From Streptococcus oralis (GTDB lineage: Bacteria; Bacillota; Bacilli; Lactobacillales; Streptococcaceae): a stretch of DNA of 64,000 nt. Where the stretch lies: NCBI RefSeq assembly GCF_001578935.1, contig NZ_KQ969522.1:1-64000 (forward strand), in the 5' to 3' direction. The translations under genes were made by a program, and so were the position numbers. Under the pieces are notes generated by a model. It was given only the letters and a program-made list of their open reading frames with translations. It was not told where the DNA came from and did not search any database. Numbering within the stretch: the stretch's first letter is position 1; the number at the start of each line of letters is the position of its first letter. Positions 40,929-50,800 of this stretch are shown here, one piece after another.

Positions 40929-40962
40929 TATCTTACCTCCAAATCAGAAAACAAATATGGTT

Positions 40963-41541
40963 TTATTTATCAGATAATTCTTTCCATTTTTGAAACAATT
41001 TCCAAAAAATATAAGAAATCTGAATCGTATGAACTACCAATAAAACACCATCTATTATAACAATCAAAAACATTTCCCAACTGAAAGAACTACCTCCAGT
41101 GACAAACTTTGAGAAAACCGGTAGTAGAGCTAAAAAGAGAAGTAAAATAGGAAGCATCCGCATTGTTAAAATCCGTTTGACCATAGCTAACTTCCCGGCC
41201 GCGTCATTATAAATTTCAAACTCGGCATCCGACTCAATTCCAGAATGAAGTTTTCTAAAGTAGGAAAAACCATTAAAGTCTGTAATATGCTCCCAGCCAC
41301 AGTCTTTAAAAAATTGTAAATAAGAGGCTCTCTCTGATTTTTTCATGGGATAAAAGTCCAACTGATAAGACACCTGCTCTGGTTGGCACTTTTCAAAAGT
41401 ATACTTAACCGCAACTACTAAGTTAGAGTAGGTTACTTCCTTGAGTTTCCAGCCCTCAGCATGCATTTTTCTAAGATATAAAACCTCTCTATCATAATCC
41501 GCAATGGTAGCAATTCTATAAACAACCTTCTTTTCCATCAT
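40963..41541 (-). CDS. DUF2812 membrane protein (first copy of the pair)
   Basis: 192 residues. N-terminal DUF2812 (VYRIATIADYDREVLYLRKMHAEGWKLKE ending FSYFRKLHSG) and two C-terminal membrane helices (about 128-170). Two adjacent ATGs are possible; both lie behind SD GGAGG, and the first overlaps the padR stop (ATGA). Coupled to padR. Confidence 0.85.
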   Translation of the reverse strand: MMEKKVVYRIATIADYDREVLYLRKMHAEGWKLKEVTYSNLVVAVKYTFEKCQPEQVSYQLDFYPMKKSERASYLQFFKDCGWEHITDFNGFSYFRKLHSGIESDAEFEIYNDAAGKLAMVKRILTMRMLPILLLFLALLPVFSKFVTGGSSFSWEMFLIVIIDGVLLVVHTIQISYIFWKLFQKWKELSDK

Positions 41542-41858
41542 CCTTCCTCCAGACTGTTTCTATAGAGCCGTTCGATTCGTTTCAATTCTATCTCCAAAAC
41601 CTTTCGTCCCAAGTCTGTGATCTGATAGATTTTACGCTTCTCCTCTTCTTGGACAAAGGAAATCAAGCCATCCTTTTCCATTTTTGACAAGGTTCCATAC
41701 ATAGTTCCAGGACTGATCGAAACTTGCGAATCTGTCATCTCCTTGACCTTTTGTGTGATACCATATCCATGGTTCTCCTTCTGTAGACAAAACAAGATAT
41801 AAAATCCTGTTTCCGTCATCGGAAGATAAACTCGACGAATCTTATCCGTTAATTCCAT
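41538..41858 (-). CDS. PadR-family transcriptional regulator
   Basis: 106 residues. Winged helix (LTDKIRRVYLPMTETGFYILFCLQ, SISPGTMYGTLSKMEKDGLI, KRKIYQITDLGRKVLEIE) plus a short dimerisation helix. It should repress its own operon with the two DUF2812 genes; the inducer is unknown but is typically a phenolic or membrane-active compound. SD AGGAGGTG. Confidence 0.92.
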   Translation of the reverse strand: MELTDKIRRVYLPMTETGFYILFCLQKENHGYGITQKVKEMTDSQVSISPGTMYGTLSKMEKDGLISFVQEEEKRKIYQITDLGRKVLEIELKRIERLYRNSLEEG

Positions 41859-41880
41859 TTAACCACACCTCCTATTTAAT

Positions 41881-41930
41881 TCGATATATCGCACTTCGTT
41901 ATATAAACTATATTACATCTCGATATAAAA
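41881..41930 (-). promoter_or_regulatory. Candidate PadR operator region
   Basis: A/T-rich region upstream of padR with the palindrome CGATATATCG and a second TATATCGA about 40 bases away. The repeated TATATCGA motif could be the repressor site; this is inference from symmetry only. Confidence 0.4.
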
Positions 41931-41932
41931 TG

Positions 41933-41967
41933 CAAGAAAAAGAGAGAACGATTTCTCGTCCTCTCTT
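41933..41967 (-). terminator. Terminator of the SHIRT surface protein gene
   Basis: Minus-strand stem AAGAGAGGACGA / TCGTTCTCTCTT (one G-T pair), GAAA loop, then TTTCTTG. Confidence 0.82.
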
Positions 41968-42015
41968 CTTAGACTCAGGAATTAAGAATTCACTTTCTTA
42001 TTTACTAAGAATGGC

Positions 42016-45000
42016 TTAGTCTTTCTTACGAAGGATAAAAGCTGCTAGGCTTGCAAAGGCAAGACCGATGATTGAAAGAAGACCAGATACTGCTGAACCT
42101 GTGTTTGGCAACAAGTTCTGATTTTGACTACTTCTTTCTTCTGGTTGACTATTATTTCCAGAATCTTTAACTGGGGCCGGAGTGAATTCCCATGTGCCTA
42201 CGAAGTGTACGTCCGCTCCATTAATAGTTTCAGAAGTCTTATCGTAGGACTTAAAGCTCCATGTACCTTCTGTTGTCTTCACTTCTGTTTGATTTGGTTG
42301 CGTTGGCGTTGCTTGACTGCCATCTTTCAAGTTTGTTTGGTCTGATGGAAGCAAGGCTTTCACTTCTTGTGGAAGTTCTTTACCTGGAGTTCCGCTGACA
42401 AACTCGTGAACTGCTTTATGAGTCACTGTTGGAACTGGGCTTGCTGTAAATTCCCATGTACCTACAAACTTAACATCTGAACCGTTGACAGTCTCTGAAG
42501 TCTTGTCATAGGACTTGAAGCTCCAGGTGCCTTCTGCGGTCTTCACTTCTGTTTGATTTGGTTGAGTTGGTGTTACTTGGCTGCCATCTTTCAAGTTTGT
42601 TTGGTCTGCTGGAAGAAGGGCCTTCACTTCCTGTGGAAGTTCTTTACCAGGGGTTCCACTGATAAACTCATGAACCGCTTTATGAGTCACTGTTGGCGCT
42701 GGGGTGAATTCCCATGTGCCTACAAACTTAACATCTGATCCGTTAATTGTTTCCGATGTCTTGTCGTAGGACTTGAAGCTCCATGTACCTTCCGCGGTCT
42801 TCACTTCTGTTTGACTTGGTTGCGTTGGCGTTGCTTGACTGCCATCTTTCAAGTTTGTTTGGTCTGCTGGAAGCAAGGCTTTCACTTCTTGTGGAAGCTC
42901 TTTACCCGGAGTTCCGCTGACAAACTCGTGAACCGCTTTATGAGTCACTGTTGGAACTGGGCTTGCTGTAAATTCCCATGTACCTACAAACTTAACATCT
43001 GAACCGTTGACAGTCTCTGAAGTCTTGTCATAGGACTTGAAGCTCCAGGTGCCTTCTGCGGTCTTAACTTCTGTTTGACTTGGTTGAGTCGGAGTCGCTT
43101 GACTACCGTCTTTCAAGTCTGTTTGGTCTGACGGAAGTAAGGATTTCACTTCTTGCGGAAGTTCTTTTCCTGGCGTTCCACTTACAAACTCATGTGTTGC
43201 CTTGTAAGTTGGAGCTGGGGTGAATTCCCAAGTACCGATAAAGTGGGCATCCGCTCCATTGATGGTTTCTGATGCCTTGTCATAGGACTTGAAGCTCCAG
43301 GTGCCTTCTGCTGTCTTAACCTCTGTTTGACTTGGTTGCGTTGGAGTCGCTTGACTTCCATCTTTTAGATCTGTTTGATCTGATGGAAGCAAGGCTTTTA
43401 CTTCTTGTGGAAGCTCTTTTCCTGGCGTTCCACTGACAAACTCGTGTGTCGCCTTATAGGTTGGCGCTGGAGTGAATTCCCATGTTCCTACGAAATGTGC
43501 GTCTGCTCCATTGATGGTTTCGGATGCTTTGTCATAGGACTTGAAGCTCCATGTGCCTTCTGCTGTCTTAACTTCTGTTTGACTTGGTTGTGTTGGAGTT
43601 GCTTGGCTGCCATCTTTCAAGTCTGTTTGGTCTGCTGGAAGTAGGGTTTTCACTTCTTGTGGAAGCTCTTTACCTGGAGTTCCGCTGACAAACTCGTGAG
43701 TTGCCTTATAGGTTGGCGCTGGAGTGAATTCCCATGTTCCTACGAAATGTGCATCTGATCCATTGATGGTTTCGGATGCTTTGTCATAGGACTTGAAGCT
43801 CCAGGTACCTTCTGCTGTTTTCACTTCTGTTTGACTTGGTTGCGTTGGCGTTGCTTGACTGCCATCTTTCAAGTCTGTTTGGTCTGCTGGAAGCAAGACT
43901 TTAACTTCTTGTGGAAGTTCTTTACCTGGAGTTCCGCTGACAAACTCGTGAGTTGCCTTATAGGTTGGCGCTGGGGTGAATTCCCAAGTGCCTACGAAGT
44001 GTGCGTCTGCTCCATTGATGGTTGCAGATGTCTTGTCATAGGACTTGAAGCTCCAAGTACCTTCCGTTGTCTCAACTTCCGTTTGACTTGGTTGTGTTGG
44101 CGTTACTTGACTGCCATTAGGTAAATTCTTTTCTGTTGCTGGAAGCAAGTCTTTCACTTCTTGTGGCAACTCTTTACCTGGAGTTCCACTGACAAATTCA
44201 TGGTGTTTTTCGTAAAGAAGAGCAGTGCTCACCTGATTAGAAGGAGCTGATAAGTTATCAACATGCAAGGTTACAGTGTTGTTAATTTTTTCAGGTCTCT
44301 TTTCTTCCACTGTTTTGTTTGTAACTGTTTTATAAGTGATAATAATCTCAGCGACAGAATTTGATTTTATGTACTCAGGTGTCATTTTAACAGTAACTGT
44401 TTGACCTGACTTCTCAATCGCATAGTCACGTCCTTCTTGCAGAGTCACTCCACCTGATTCAACTTTAAGTTCTTTATAGTCCAAGCGATCATCAAAATTT
44501 TGAACCATTTCAATAGATGATGGAGCTGCTAAAAGATCTTTACCTGGAACCGGAACTTTAAAAGTAGCCTTATAAGTTACATCCTGCCCCTCTTTAGCTG
44601 GAATCTCAGTTGGTTCCACCTCTAGAACTGGACTTGGGTCAATCTTTTCAACATACAGTCCAAACACCGCCGAACAGGTTTCCGTAGATGAATAACCGAA
44701 ATTCAAACTGTTACTATTTGAACGAAGCGCTAAACCGGAAACATTGTTTTCATAGTAACTACCTCCCGTTATTTGAGTGGCAATCCATGAAGTACGGTCA
44801 CTTGCTTCTTCCTGTTGCAAGACATTGGCATTATTCATTAATCGAAGGTTCACATCATTATTATAGTTTTTTACATAGAAGGTTTCCTTCAAATTGTTTG
44901 CATCAATTGCATCAATATCTGTTGGTTTCATGACCAATTTCAAGTCTGTTTCTGTTCCATCAGCATAGCGAATTTCGGCTGTAACATCAGCATCAATCCA

Positions 45001-45597
45001 AAACGCTTTATTCATGATGTAGTCATGATTCGCATCCACATAAGGAACATTCCCAATTTCAAAAGCACTACTTTCCCATAATTCAGAAATTGAGAAAAAT
45101 TCGACAGTAGATTTTTGAGCACTATTCATTTCAGACTCTGCTTGAGCAGTATTTAGATAGTGAAGAGTGACCTTATTAAATTTTAAATAAGCATCTACTT
45201 GCTTTCCGTGAACGTTACCAATATTTGTGAATTTTAGAGATAAAGGATTCTCAAAAACTTGATCTTGTTTTTTACTTTTATCTACTTTGAGAGTAAAGTT
45301 TTCCATCTTACCTGGATAAGCACCCCCACTTAGATATTCATAATGGGGATTCGATAGATGAAACTGATCAACAGACTGTGATTTAGATAAAACACTAGCA
45401 TTGTTAATATTTAAATTAAACTTACGAATATCCAAGGTAGAGATATCCGTTCCATTTTTAATCTCTTCTAATGCAGCATAAGACTGAACCGGAAGAAGAA
45501 AAATAGAAAAAAGTAAAACGACTAGGCCGATATAAGCCTTTGTTTTTCTACTAAAATTAGTAGAAAACGGCACTTTCATGCCTCTTCTCCATTTCAT
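42016..45597 (-). CDS. LPxTG surface protein with eight SHIRT repeats
   Basis: 1193 residues from the ATG with SD GGAGG. Signal peptide (cleavage after VQSYA), unique N-terminal adhesion-type region (about 35-490), eight tandem SHIRT domains of about 84 residues (each with HEFVSGTPGKELPQEVK and GTWSFKSYDK), then LPNTG, hydrophobic span and RKKD. Some units carry a six-residue spacer (PVPTVTHKA type). SHIRT domains form rod-like stalks whose number varies by recombination (known for S. gordonii). The N-terminal region should be the ligand-binding head; its ligand is unknown. Sortase A substrate. Confidence 0.92.
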   Translation of the reverse strand: MKWRRGMKVPFSTNFSRKTKAYIGLVVLLFSIFLLPVQSYAALEEIKNGTDISTLDIRKFNLNINNASVLSKSQSVDQFHLSNPHYEYLSGGAYPGKMENFTLKVDKSKKQDQVFENPLSLKFTNIGNVHGKQVDAYLKFNKVTLHYLNTAQAESEMNSAQKSTVEFFSISELWESSAFEIGNVPYVDANHDYIMNKAFWIDADVTAEIRYADGTETDLKLVMKPTDIDAIDANNLKETFYVKNYNNDVNLRLMNNANVLQQEEASDRTSWIATQITGGSYYENNVSGLALRSNSNSLNFGYSSTETCSAVFGLYVEKIDPSPVLEVEPTEIPAKEGQDVTYKATFKVPVPGKDLLAAPSSIEMVQNFDDRLDYKELKVESGGVTLQEGRDYAIEKSGQTVTVKMTPEYIKSNSVAEIIITYKTVTNKTVEEKRPEKINNTVTLHVDNLSAPSNQVSTALLYEKHHEFVSGTPGKELPQEVKDLLPATEKNLPNGSQVTPTQPSQTEVETTEGTWSFKSYDKTSATINGADAHFVGTWEFTPAPTYKATHEFVSGTPGKELPQEVKVLLPADQTDLKDGSQATPTQPSQTEVKTAEGTWSFKSYDKASETINGSDAHFVGTWEFTPAPTYKATHEFVSGTPGKELPQEVKTLLPADQTDLKDGSQATPTQPSQTEVKTAEGTWSFKSYDKASETINGADAHFVGTWEFTPAPTYKATHEFVSGTPGKELPQEVKALLPSDQTDLKDGSQATPTQPSQTEVKTAEGTWSFKSYDKASETINGADAHFIGTWEFTPAPTYKATHEFVSGTPGKELPQEVKSLLPSDQTDLKDGSQATPTQPSQTEVKTAEGTWSFKSYDKTSETVNGSDVKFVGTWEFTASPVPTVTHKAVHEFVSGTPGKELPQEVKALLPADQTNLKDGSQATPTQPSQTEVKTAEGTWSFKSYDKTSETINGSDVKFVGTWEFTPAPTVTHKAVHEFISGTPGKELPQEVKALLPADQTNLKDGSQVTPTQPNQTEVKTAEGTWSFKSYDKTSETVNGSDVKFVGTWEFTASPVPTVTHKAVHEFVSGTPGKELPQEVKALLPSDQTNLKDGSQATPTQPNQTEVKTTEGTWSFKSYDKTSETINGADVHFVGTWEFTPAPVKDSGNNSQPEERSSQNQNLLPNTGSAVSGLLSIIGLAFASLAAFILRKKD
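42170..44215 (-). repeat. Tandem 252-bp repeats (SHIRT array)
   Basis: Eight consecutive units of about 252 bp within the SHIRT gene, nearly identical at DNA level in the central copies. Array length is expected to change by recombination. Confidence 0.88.
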
Positions 45598-45658
45598 AAT
45601 TAACCTCCAAACTAAAAATGATTTATATACAATCATTTTAAAAAGAAATGTTCATCTC

Positions 45659-45664
45659 ATTCTA
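45659..45664 (-). promoter_or_regulatory. Extended -10 before the SHIRT protein gene
   Basis: TGTTAGAAT on the minus strand, about 55 bases before the SD. The rest of the 349-base gap (45665-45876) is A/T-rich with a short direct repeat (ATATACTATGAAA twice); no gene is seen there. Confidence 0.5.
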
Positions 45665-45876
45665 ACACAAAAAGGGGGCAATTAAAAGTAGATTATAGAT
45701 AAAAATTTATTATTTTGTATTAGTATACTATCATCGTTTACAATATATCAACTTACATTTTTAATATACTATGAAAAATATACTATGAAACTTTAAAATG
45801 AAACTTTTCGGTTTATTCATAAAAATAACTTTTTTCTGCTAATCACTATACGATATCTCAGCCTTCACCCAAATAA

Positions 45877-45908
45877 AAAAGAACTCAAGAAAAATCTTGA
45901 ATTCTTTT
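45877..45908 (-). terminator. Terminator of the G5 protein gene
   Basis: Fourteen-base stem AAAAGAATTCAAGA / TCTTGAGTTCTTTT (one G-T-type mismatch), four-base loop, T-run on the minus strand. Confidence 0.85.
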
Positions 45909-45946
45909 AAAAATTAAGCCTGTAAGAACTTTCAGATGAAAGTTTA

Positions 45947-47767
45947 TTAGTCCTTCTTACGAACGACAAAGCCTACTAGACCGGCGATAAATAAACCAAT
46001 CATTGAAAGAAGACTGGTAGAAGCTGTACCTGTGCTTGGTAGAACTTTCTTATCTTGGCTTGCAGTTTCTTCTTTCTTAGTGCTTTCAGCTTGGTTCCCT
46101 GTTGTTGCAGTATCATTCTTATTACCGTTGGTTGTTGTAGAAGTTACTTTCTTAGTTCCAACTTCGACAACTTCGTCTACTGCTGGAGTAGTGATTATGT
46201 TTGATTTCTCAACTCGACCTGTTTCAACGCCATCTGTGTAAGTGACAGTTTCAACAATCGTACGAACACCCTTCTTACCAGCTGTCTTCACTTGACGACT
46301 TCCTTCTGGAAGGTCAGCATTTGGTACTTCCTTAGTTTGGAAGGCAACATCTTCTGTCTTCGTTTCTTCCTTAGTCGTTACAACTGGGGCTACTACTTTC
46401 TTAGTTCCAACTTCGACAACTTCGTCTACTGCTGGAGTAGTGATTGTGTTTGATTTCTCAACGCGACCTGTTTCAACGCCATCTGTGTAAGTGACAGTTT
46501 CAACAATCGTACGAACACCCTTCTTACCAGCTGTCTTCACTTGACGACTTCCTTCTGGAAGATCTGGATTTGTTACTTCCTTAGTTTGGAAAGCAACTTC
46601 TTCTGACTTGGTCTCTTCCTTAGTCGTTACAACTGGGTCTACTACTTTCTTAGTTCCAACTTCGACAACTTCGTCTACTGCTGGAGTAGTGATTGTGTTT
46701 GATTTCTCAACGCGACCTGTTTCAACGCCGTCTGTGTAAGTCACTGTTTCAACAATGGTACGAACACCTTTTTGCCCAGCTGTTTTCACTCGGCGAACAC
46801 CTTCAGCTAAGAGTGCATTTTCAACCTCACGAGTCTGGAAGGCGACTTCTTCAGTTTTGGTTACTTCTTTAGTGGTTACAACAGCTTTCCCACCGGTGTA
46901 AGTAATCTTGTTTTTTGCTGCTTTCTTAGTCTTGCGTGAAACTTCTTTACGAGATTTTTCAACACCATCCACTTTTGTCACTTCATAAGTGACTTCATCG
47001 ATACCTTCTTCACCTTCTTCAACATGTGTTTGACCTTTATCCAGTGCTGGGTCTACTTTCGTTTCTTCTTTGAAAGCAACTTTCTCCTCTACAGTCACTG
47101 TTTCTTTGGTTTCTACACCTATTTTCTTAGTTCCAACTTCGATGATTTCTTCTACTGGTTCTTTAATTACCGTTTGGCTCTTTCTATCACGTTTTTTCTC
47201 AACGCCATTTACCAAAGTAACATCCCAAACAACTTTCTTCTGACCTTTTTCTCCCGCTTGTTTTACCTTTCGAGTACCTTCGGCAAGGTCTGCATTGTTT
47301 TCTGTGCGAGATGGGTAAGGAATCTCCTCAGTAGTTGTGACTTCTTGATGTTCTTCTTTTAAATCTCCCCCTGAGAGAAGCGCCTCAGCCTTGGCTTTCA
47401 ACTCATTGTAACGAGCTTCAAGTGCCGCAAAACTTTTTTGACCTTCTGGACTCTTCATTGCCTTCTTTGCAGTCTCAAAAAAATTCTTTGCTTCTTCTAC
47501 ATCACCCTCTAGGAGTTCTTTATTCTCCTCTTCTGGATTATCTGTATAATCTTTAATCGAAGATTCTATATTATTGAGCATTCTTTTGAACGTATTTGCA
47601 ATGTTTCGCTCTTGTCCGTCTGGAATTTCTTCATCTTCTGCCGGAGTCTCTTCTGCATGCACTGTTGGAATTCGATACAAGCCAGGAGCTACATGATAAG
47701 TTGCTACTCCAAGAGCATTTAAAGCAAGTATAGAAATCCCTAACTTTAATAATTTTTTTCTACTCAT
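45947..47767 (-). CDS. LPxTG surface protein with five G5 domains
   Basis: 606 residues from the ATG with SD AGGGAA. Signal peptide (KLLKLGISILALNALGVA), a helical N-terminal region (about 40-140), five G5 domains (about 80 residues each; the last three nearly identical, with GVRTIVETVTYTDGVETGR), a Thr/Asn-rich linker, LPSTG and RKKD. G5 domains form stalks and may bind sugars or zinc; here no enzymatic domain is attached, unlike zinc proteases of the group. Middle of three tandem surface genes. Confidence 0.9.
   Translation of the reverse strand: MSRKKLLKLGISILALNALGVATYHVAPGLYRIPTVHAEETPAEDEEIPDGQERNIANTFKRMLNNIESSIKDYTDNPEEENKELLEGDVEEAKNFFETAKKAMKSPEGQKSFAALEARYNELKAKAEALLSGGDLKEEHQEVTTTEEIPYPSRTENNADLAEGTRKVKQAGEKGQKKVVWDVTLVNGVEKKRDRKSQTVIKEPVEEIIEVGTKKIGVETKETVTVEEKVAFKEETKVDPALDKGQTHVEEGEEGIDEVTYEVTKVDGVEKSRKEVSRKTKKAAKNKITYTGGKAVVTTKEVTKTEEVAFQTREVENALLAEGVRRVKTAGQKGVRTIVETVTYTDGVETGRVEKSNTITTPAVDEVVEVGTKKVVDPVVTTKEETKSEEVAFQTKEVTNPDLPEGSRQVKTAGKKGVRTIVETVTYTDGVETGRVEKSNTITTPAVDEVVEVGTKKVVAPVVTTKEETKTEDVAFQTKEVPNADLPEGSRQVKTAGKKGVRTIVETVTYTDGVETGRVEKSNIITTPAVDEVVEVGTKKVTSTTTNGNKNDTATTGNQAESTKKEETASQDKKVLPSTGTASTSLLSMIGLFIAGLVGFVVRKKD
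46115..46870 (-). repeat. Three near-identical 249-bp repeats (G5 domains 3-5)
   Basis: The CTTCGTCTACTGCTGG block recurs at 46171, 46420 and 46669, spacing exactly 249 bp, with long identical stretches between. Confidence 0.88.
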
Positions 47768-47797
47768 TATTTTTTCCCTTAACACTTTCAATATACA

Positions 47798-47835
47798 GTA
47801 AGGAGAAGAGTAAATTTTTCTACTCTCCTCTTACT
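47798..47835. other. Imperfect inverted repeat between vWA and G5 genes
   Basis: AGTAAGAGGAGAGTA against TACTCTTCTCCTTACT, no T-run. It could be a processing site or weak terminator that lets the G5 gene be partly co-transcribed with the upstream vWA gene. Confidence 0.45.
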
Positions 47836-47843
47836 ACATGGTA

Positions 47844-50800
47844 CTAACGTTCAGCTTTACGTTTCCAAACCAGAAGTCCTGCAAGTCCTGCAGCAAGAGC
47901 TGCAAATACTTCAAGAACTGTAGAAACTTCAGAACCTGTATTTGGCAATGTTTTACCTGGTTCTGTTGGTTTTTTCGGAATATCCCCCTCTGCTGGTGGG
48001 ATATTTGGAGCTGGTGGCGTTACCGGAACCGGTGGTGTCACCACAACCTTGTTGGTAGTTTTTGATTTATCGTTAAAGCTTACTTTTGCCGTATTTGGTA
48101 CACCTGTCGCGAATTGTGCAAAATCTGTTCCTTCTCTGAAGTTTGTATAAAGAACGAGAGTTACTTTACTTCCCTTCAAGGCTTCAAGAACATCCTTATC
48201 GCTGATTTCAAGAGTTACAATGTTTTGAGCTTCATCGTAAGTAACAGTGGCAATTGCTTCCAACTCTTTACCTACTAATTCACTACGATCATTTGAAACC
48301 TTACTCAATTTATCAATAGCTGCTTGAAGCTTAGTTTGAGCTTCTTTCAGGTTCTTGATTTCATTTTCAAGTTTCTCTTGTTGTTGTTTCTTATCAGCTG
48401 GCGCTAATTCTGCTTCTTTCTCCGCTGGTGCTTGAAGCTTAGCCAAGTTTTCTTCAGCTGCTTTCAACTCTGCCTCTAGGCTTGCAAGATTTTGACTTGT
48501 TTCGGTGTCAGCAGGTTTCTTATCTTCTGTTGCAGAAGAATCAGATGTAGCTTGAGTTGCCGGCGTTTCCGCTTCAGCTGGTTTAGCTGGTTGCGCTGCC
48601 TTAGCTGCTTCCAACTTCGCTTTCAATTCAGCCACTTTAGCTTCCGCCGCTTTTAGGTCTTCCTTCTTGTTATTCTCTGTTGAGGTCTCATCAGTTGACT
48701 TACCTGTCAAAGCTTTCAGTTCCTTCTCTGCCTGTTCAACTTGGGCTTGAAGAGCTGCTTTGAGCTTGTCAAACTGAGCATTTTCAACTTTAAGAGCGAT
48801 GCGGTCTTTATTGACTTTCAAAACTGAATGGATTTCATCACTGATCGTGAAGTTCGTCAAATCTGTCTTGACAAGACGACCATATTGATCTTTCTTGGCA
48901 TTTCCATTTTCATCCACTGGATCCGTTGGAACCGGAGTAGTGATATCGAAGCGGAAAGTATCTGTTGCATTTGGCAAGTTATATGAAGTCCCTGGTGTTG
49001 ATCCATTTTCTGGCCCAACTGTCTTAGCAGGTTCACCTGGCGTCGGATCTGTTGGTTTTTCTGGGTCACGTGGTTTCACCGTTACCGGTTTTGATTCCTT
49101 GCTACCAGATTGACCATTGGCATCCTTGAAGTTGACAGTTGCTTTGTTTGGTACCAATTGGTCCTTATAAGCTTTCAAATCGCTATTCGCTTTGAGTTTA
49201 GCTGGGATGTACAATTGAATCTCTTTGAAGCCTTTTAGTCGAGCGAAATCTTTCACTTTTACAGTGACAGTATTTCCCTTAACACTTGTTTCAAGAGCTC
49301 CATTTGCATCACGACCATCCACATAGGCTACTGGCGTATCAGCGATTGCTAAAACAGATTCAAGAGTATCCGCTACGGTGAACTCTTTGTACTTATCAAT
49401 ATCTTTTGGTAAAGCTGTATTGACATTGTACATGTAAGGTGCATCGTATTCGACATCCAAGTGGTCCAAGGTACGATTGATTTTCTTCGTAATTTCTGGT
49501 TCTGGTTCTTTTGGAACGATAACCGGAACTTTATTCGAATCTTTGTGTAGCCCTGGTTTGTGTGGGAACTTCGCATCATAAGAAGCCGTATTTGGAACAG
49601 TGAATCCACGATCTGTTAGATATGGAGTCAAATCAGCTCCCGCTTTAATCTTCGCAGTGAAGCTCAATTCAACAGCTTGACCGCCATTGGCTTTCACTTG
49701 GTCTTCTGTAAGCGTCAAGGTAATCGTTTGACCTTCTACCTTGATTTGATTTACATCAAGGGCTTGACCATTCAAGCTCGCTTTTACTGAACCTGCATAA
49801 TCAAGAACAGATTCAAGTGTATCGCTTACACTGAAGGCTGTCGCATCTGTTGGAACACTTGTTTTCACGTTGTAAGTGAAAATTTGGTCACGATCAGCGA
49901 GGGTTTCCTCAGCTTTAGTATTCACATCTTTCTTGATTTCTGGCTCGTCTGGTGTTGGAGGTGTTACTGGGACTTCATTCGAATCCTTGTGCACACCTGG
50001 TTTGTGTGGGAAGCTTGCGTCGTAAGAAGCCTTATTCGGAATCTGTGTACGGCCGTCTTCCTTCACATATGCAGACAAGTTTACGCCAGCTTTAATCTTC
50101 GCGTCGAATGTTAATTCAACTGCTTGACCGCCATTGGCTTTCACTTGGTCTTCTGTAAGGGTCAAGGTAATCATTTGACCTTCTACCTTGATTTGGCTAG
50201 CATCAAGAGCTTGACCATTCAATTTAGCACTTGAAGTTCCTGCGAACTCAAGAACATCTTCGATCTTATCGGTTACGCTGAAGGCTGTCGCATCTTGCGC
50301 TACACTTGTTTTCACGTTATAGGTGAAGACTTGATCGCGTTTGTCAAGAGTTTCAGCTTCTTTGCCATTCACATCTTTCTTGATCTCTGGCTCTTCTGGT
50401 GTTGGAGGCGTTACTGGAACTTCATTCGAATCCTTGTGCACACCTGGTTTGTGTGGGAAGCTTGCGTCGTAAGAAGCCTTATTCGGAATCTGTGTACGGC
50501 CGTCTTCCTTCACATATGCAGACAAGTTCACGCCAGCTTTGATCTTCGCGTCGAATGTTAATTCAACTGCTTGACCGCCATTGGCTTTCACTTGGTCTTC
50601 TGTAAGCGTCAAGGTAATGGTTTGTCCTTCTACCTTGATTTGGCTAGCATCAAGAGCTTGACCATTCAATTTAGCACTTGAAGTTCCTGCGAATTCAAGA
50701 ACGTCCACTAGTGTGTCTGTGACTGAGAAGGCTGTCGCATCTTGCGCTACACTTGTTTTCACGTTATAGGTGAAGACTTGATCGCGTTTGTCAAGAGTTT

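Noticed and set aside
42124..44124. Regularly spaced repeats that could suggest a CRISPR array
   Set aside because: The units are 252-bp coding repeats of SHIRT domains in a long open frame; no short repeat-spacer pattern and no cas genes.
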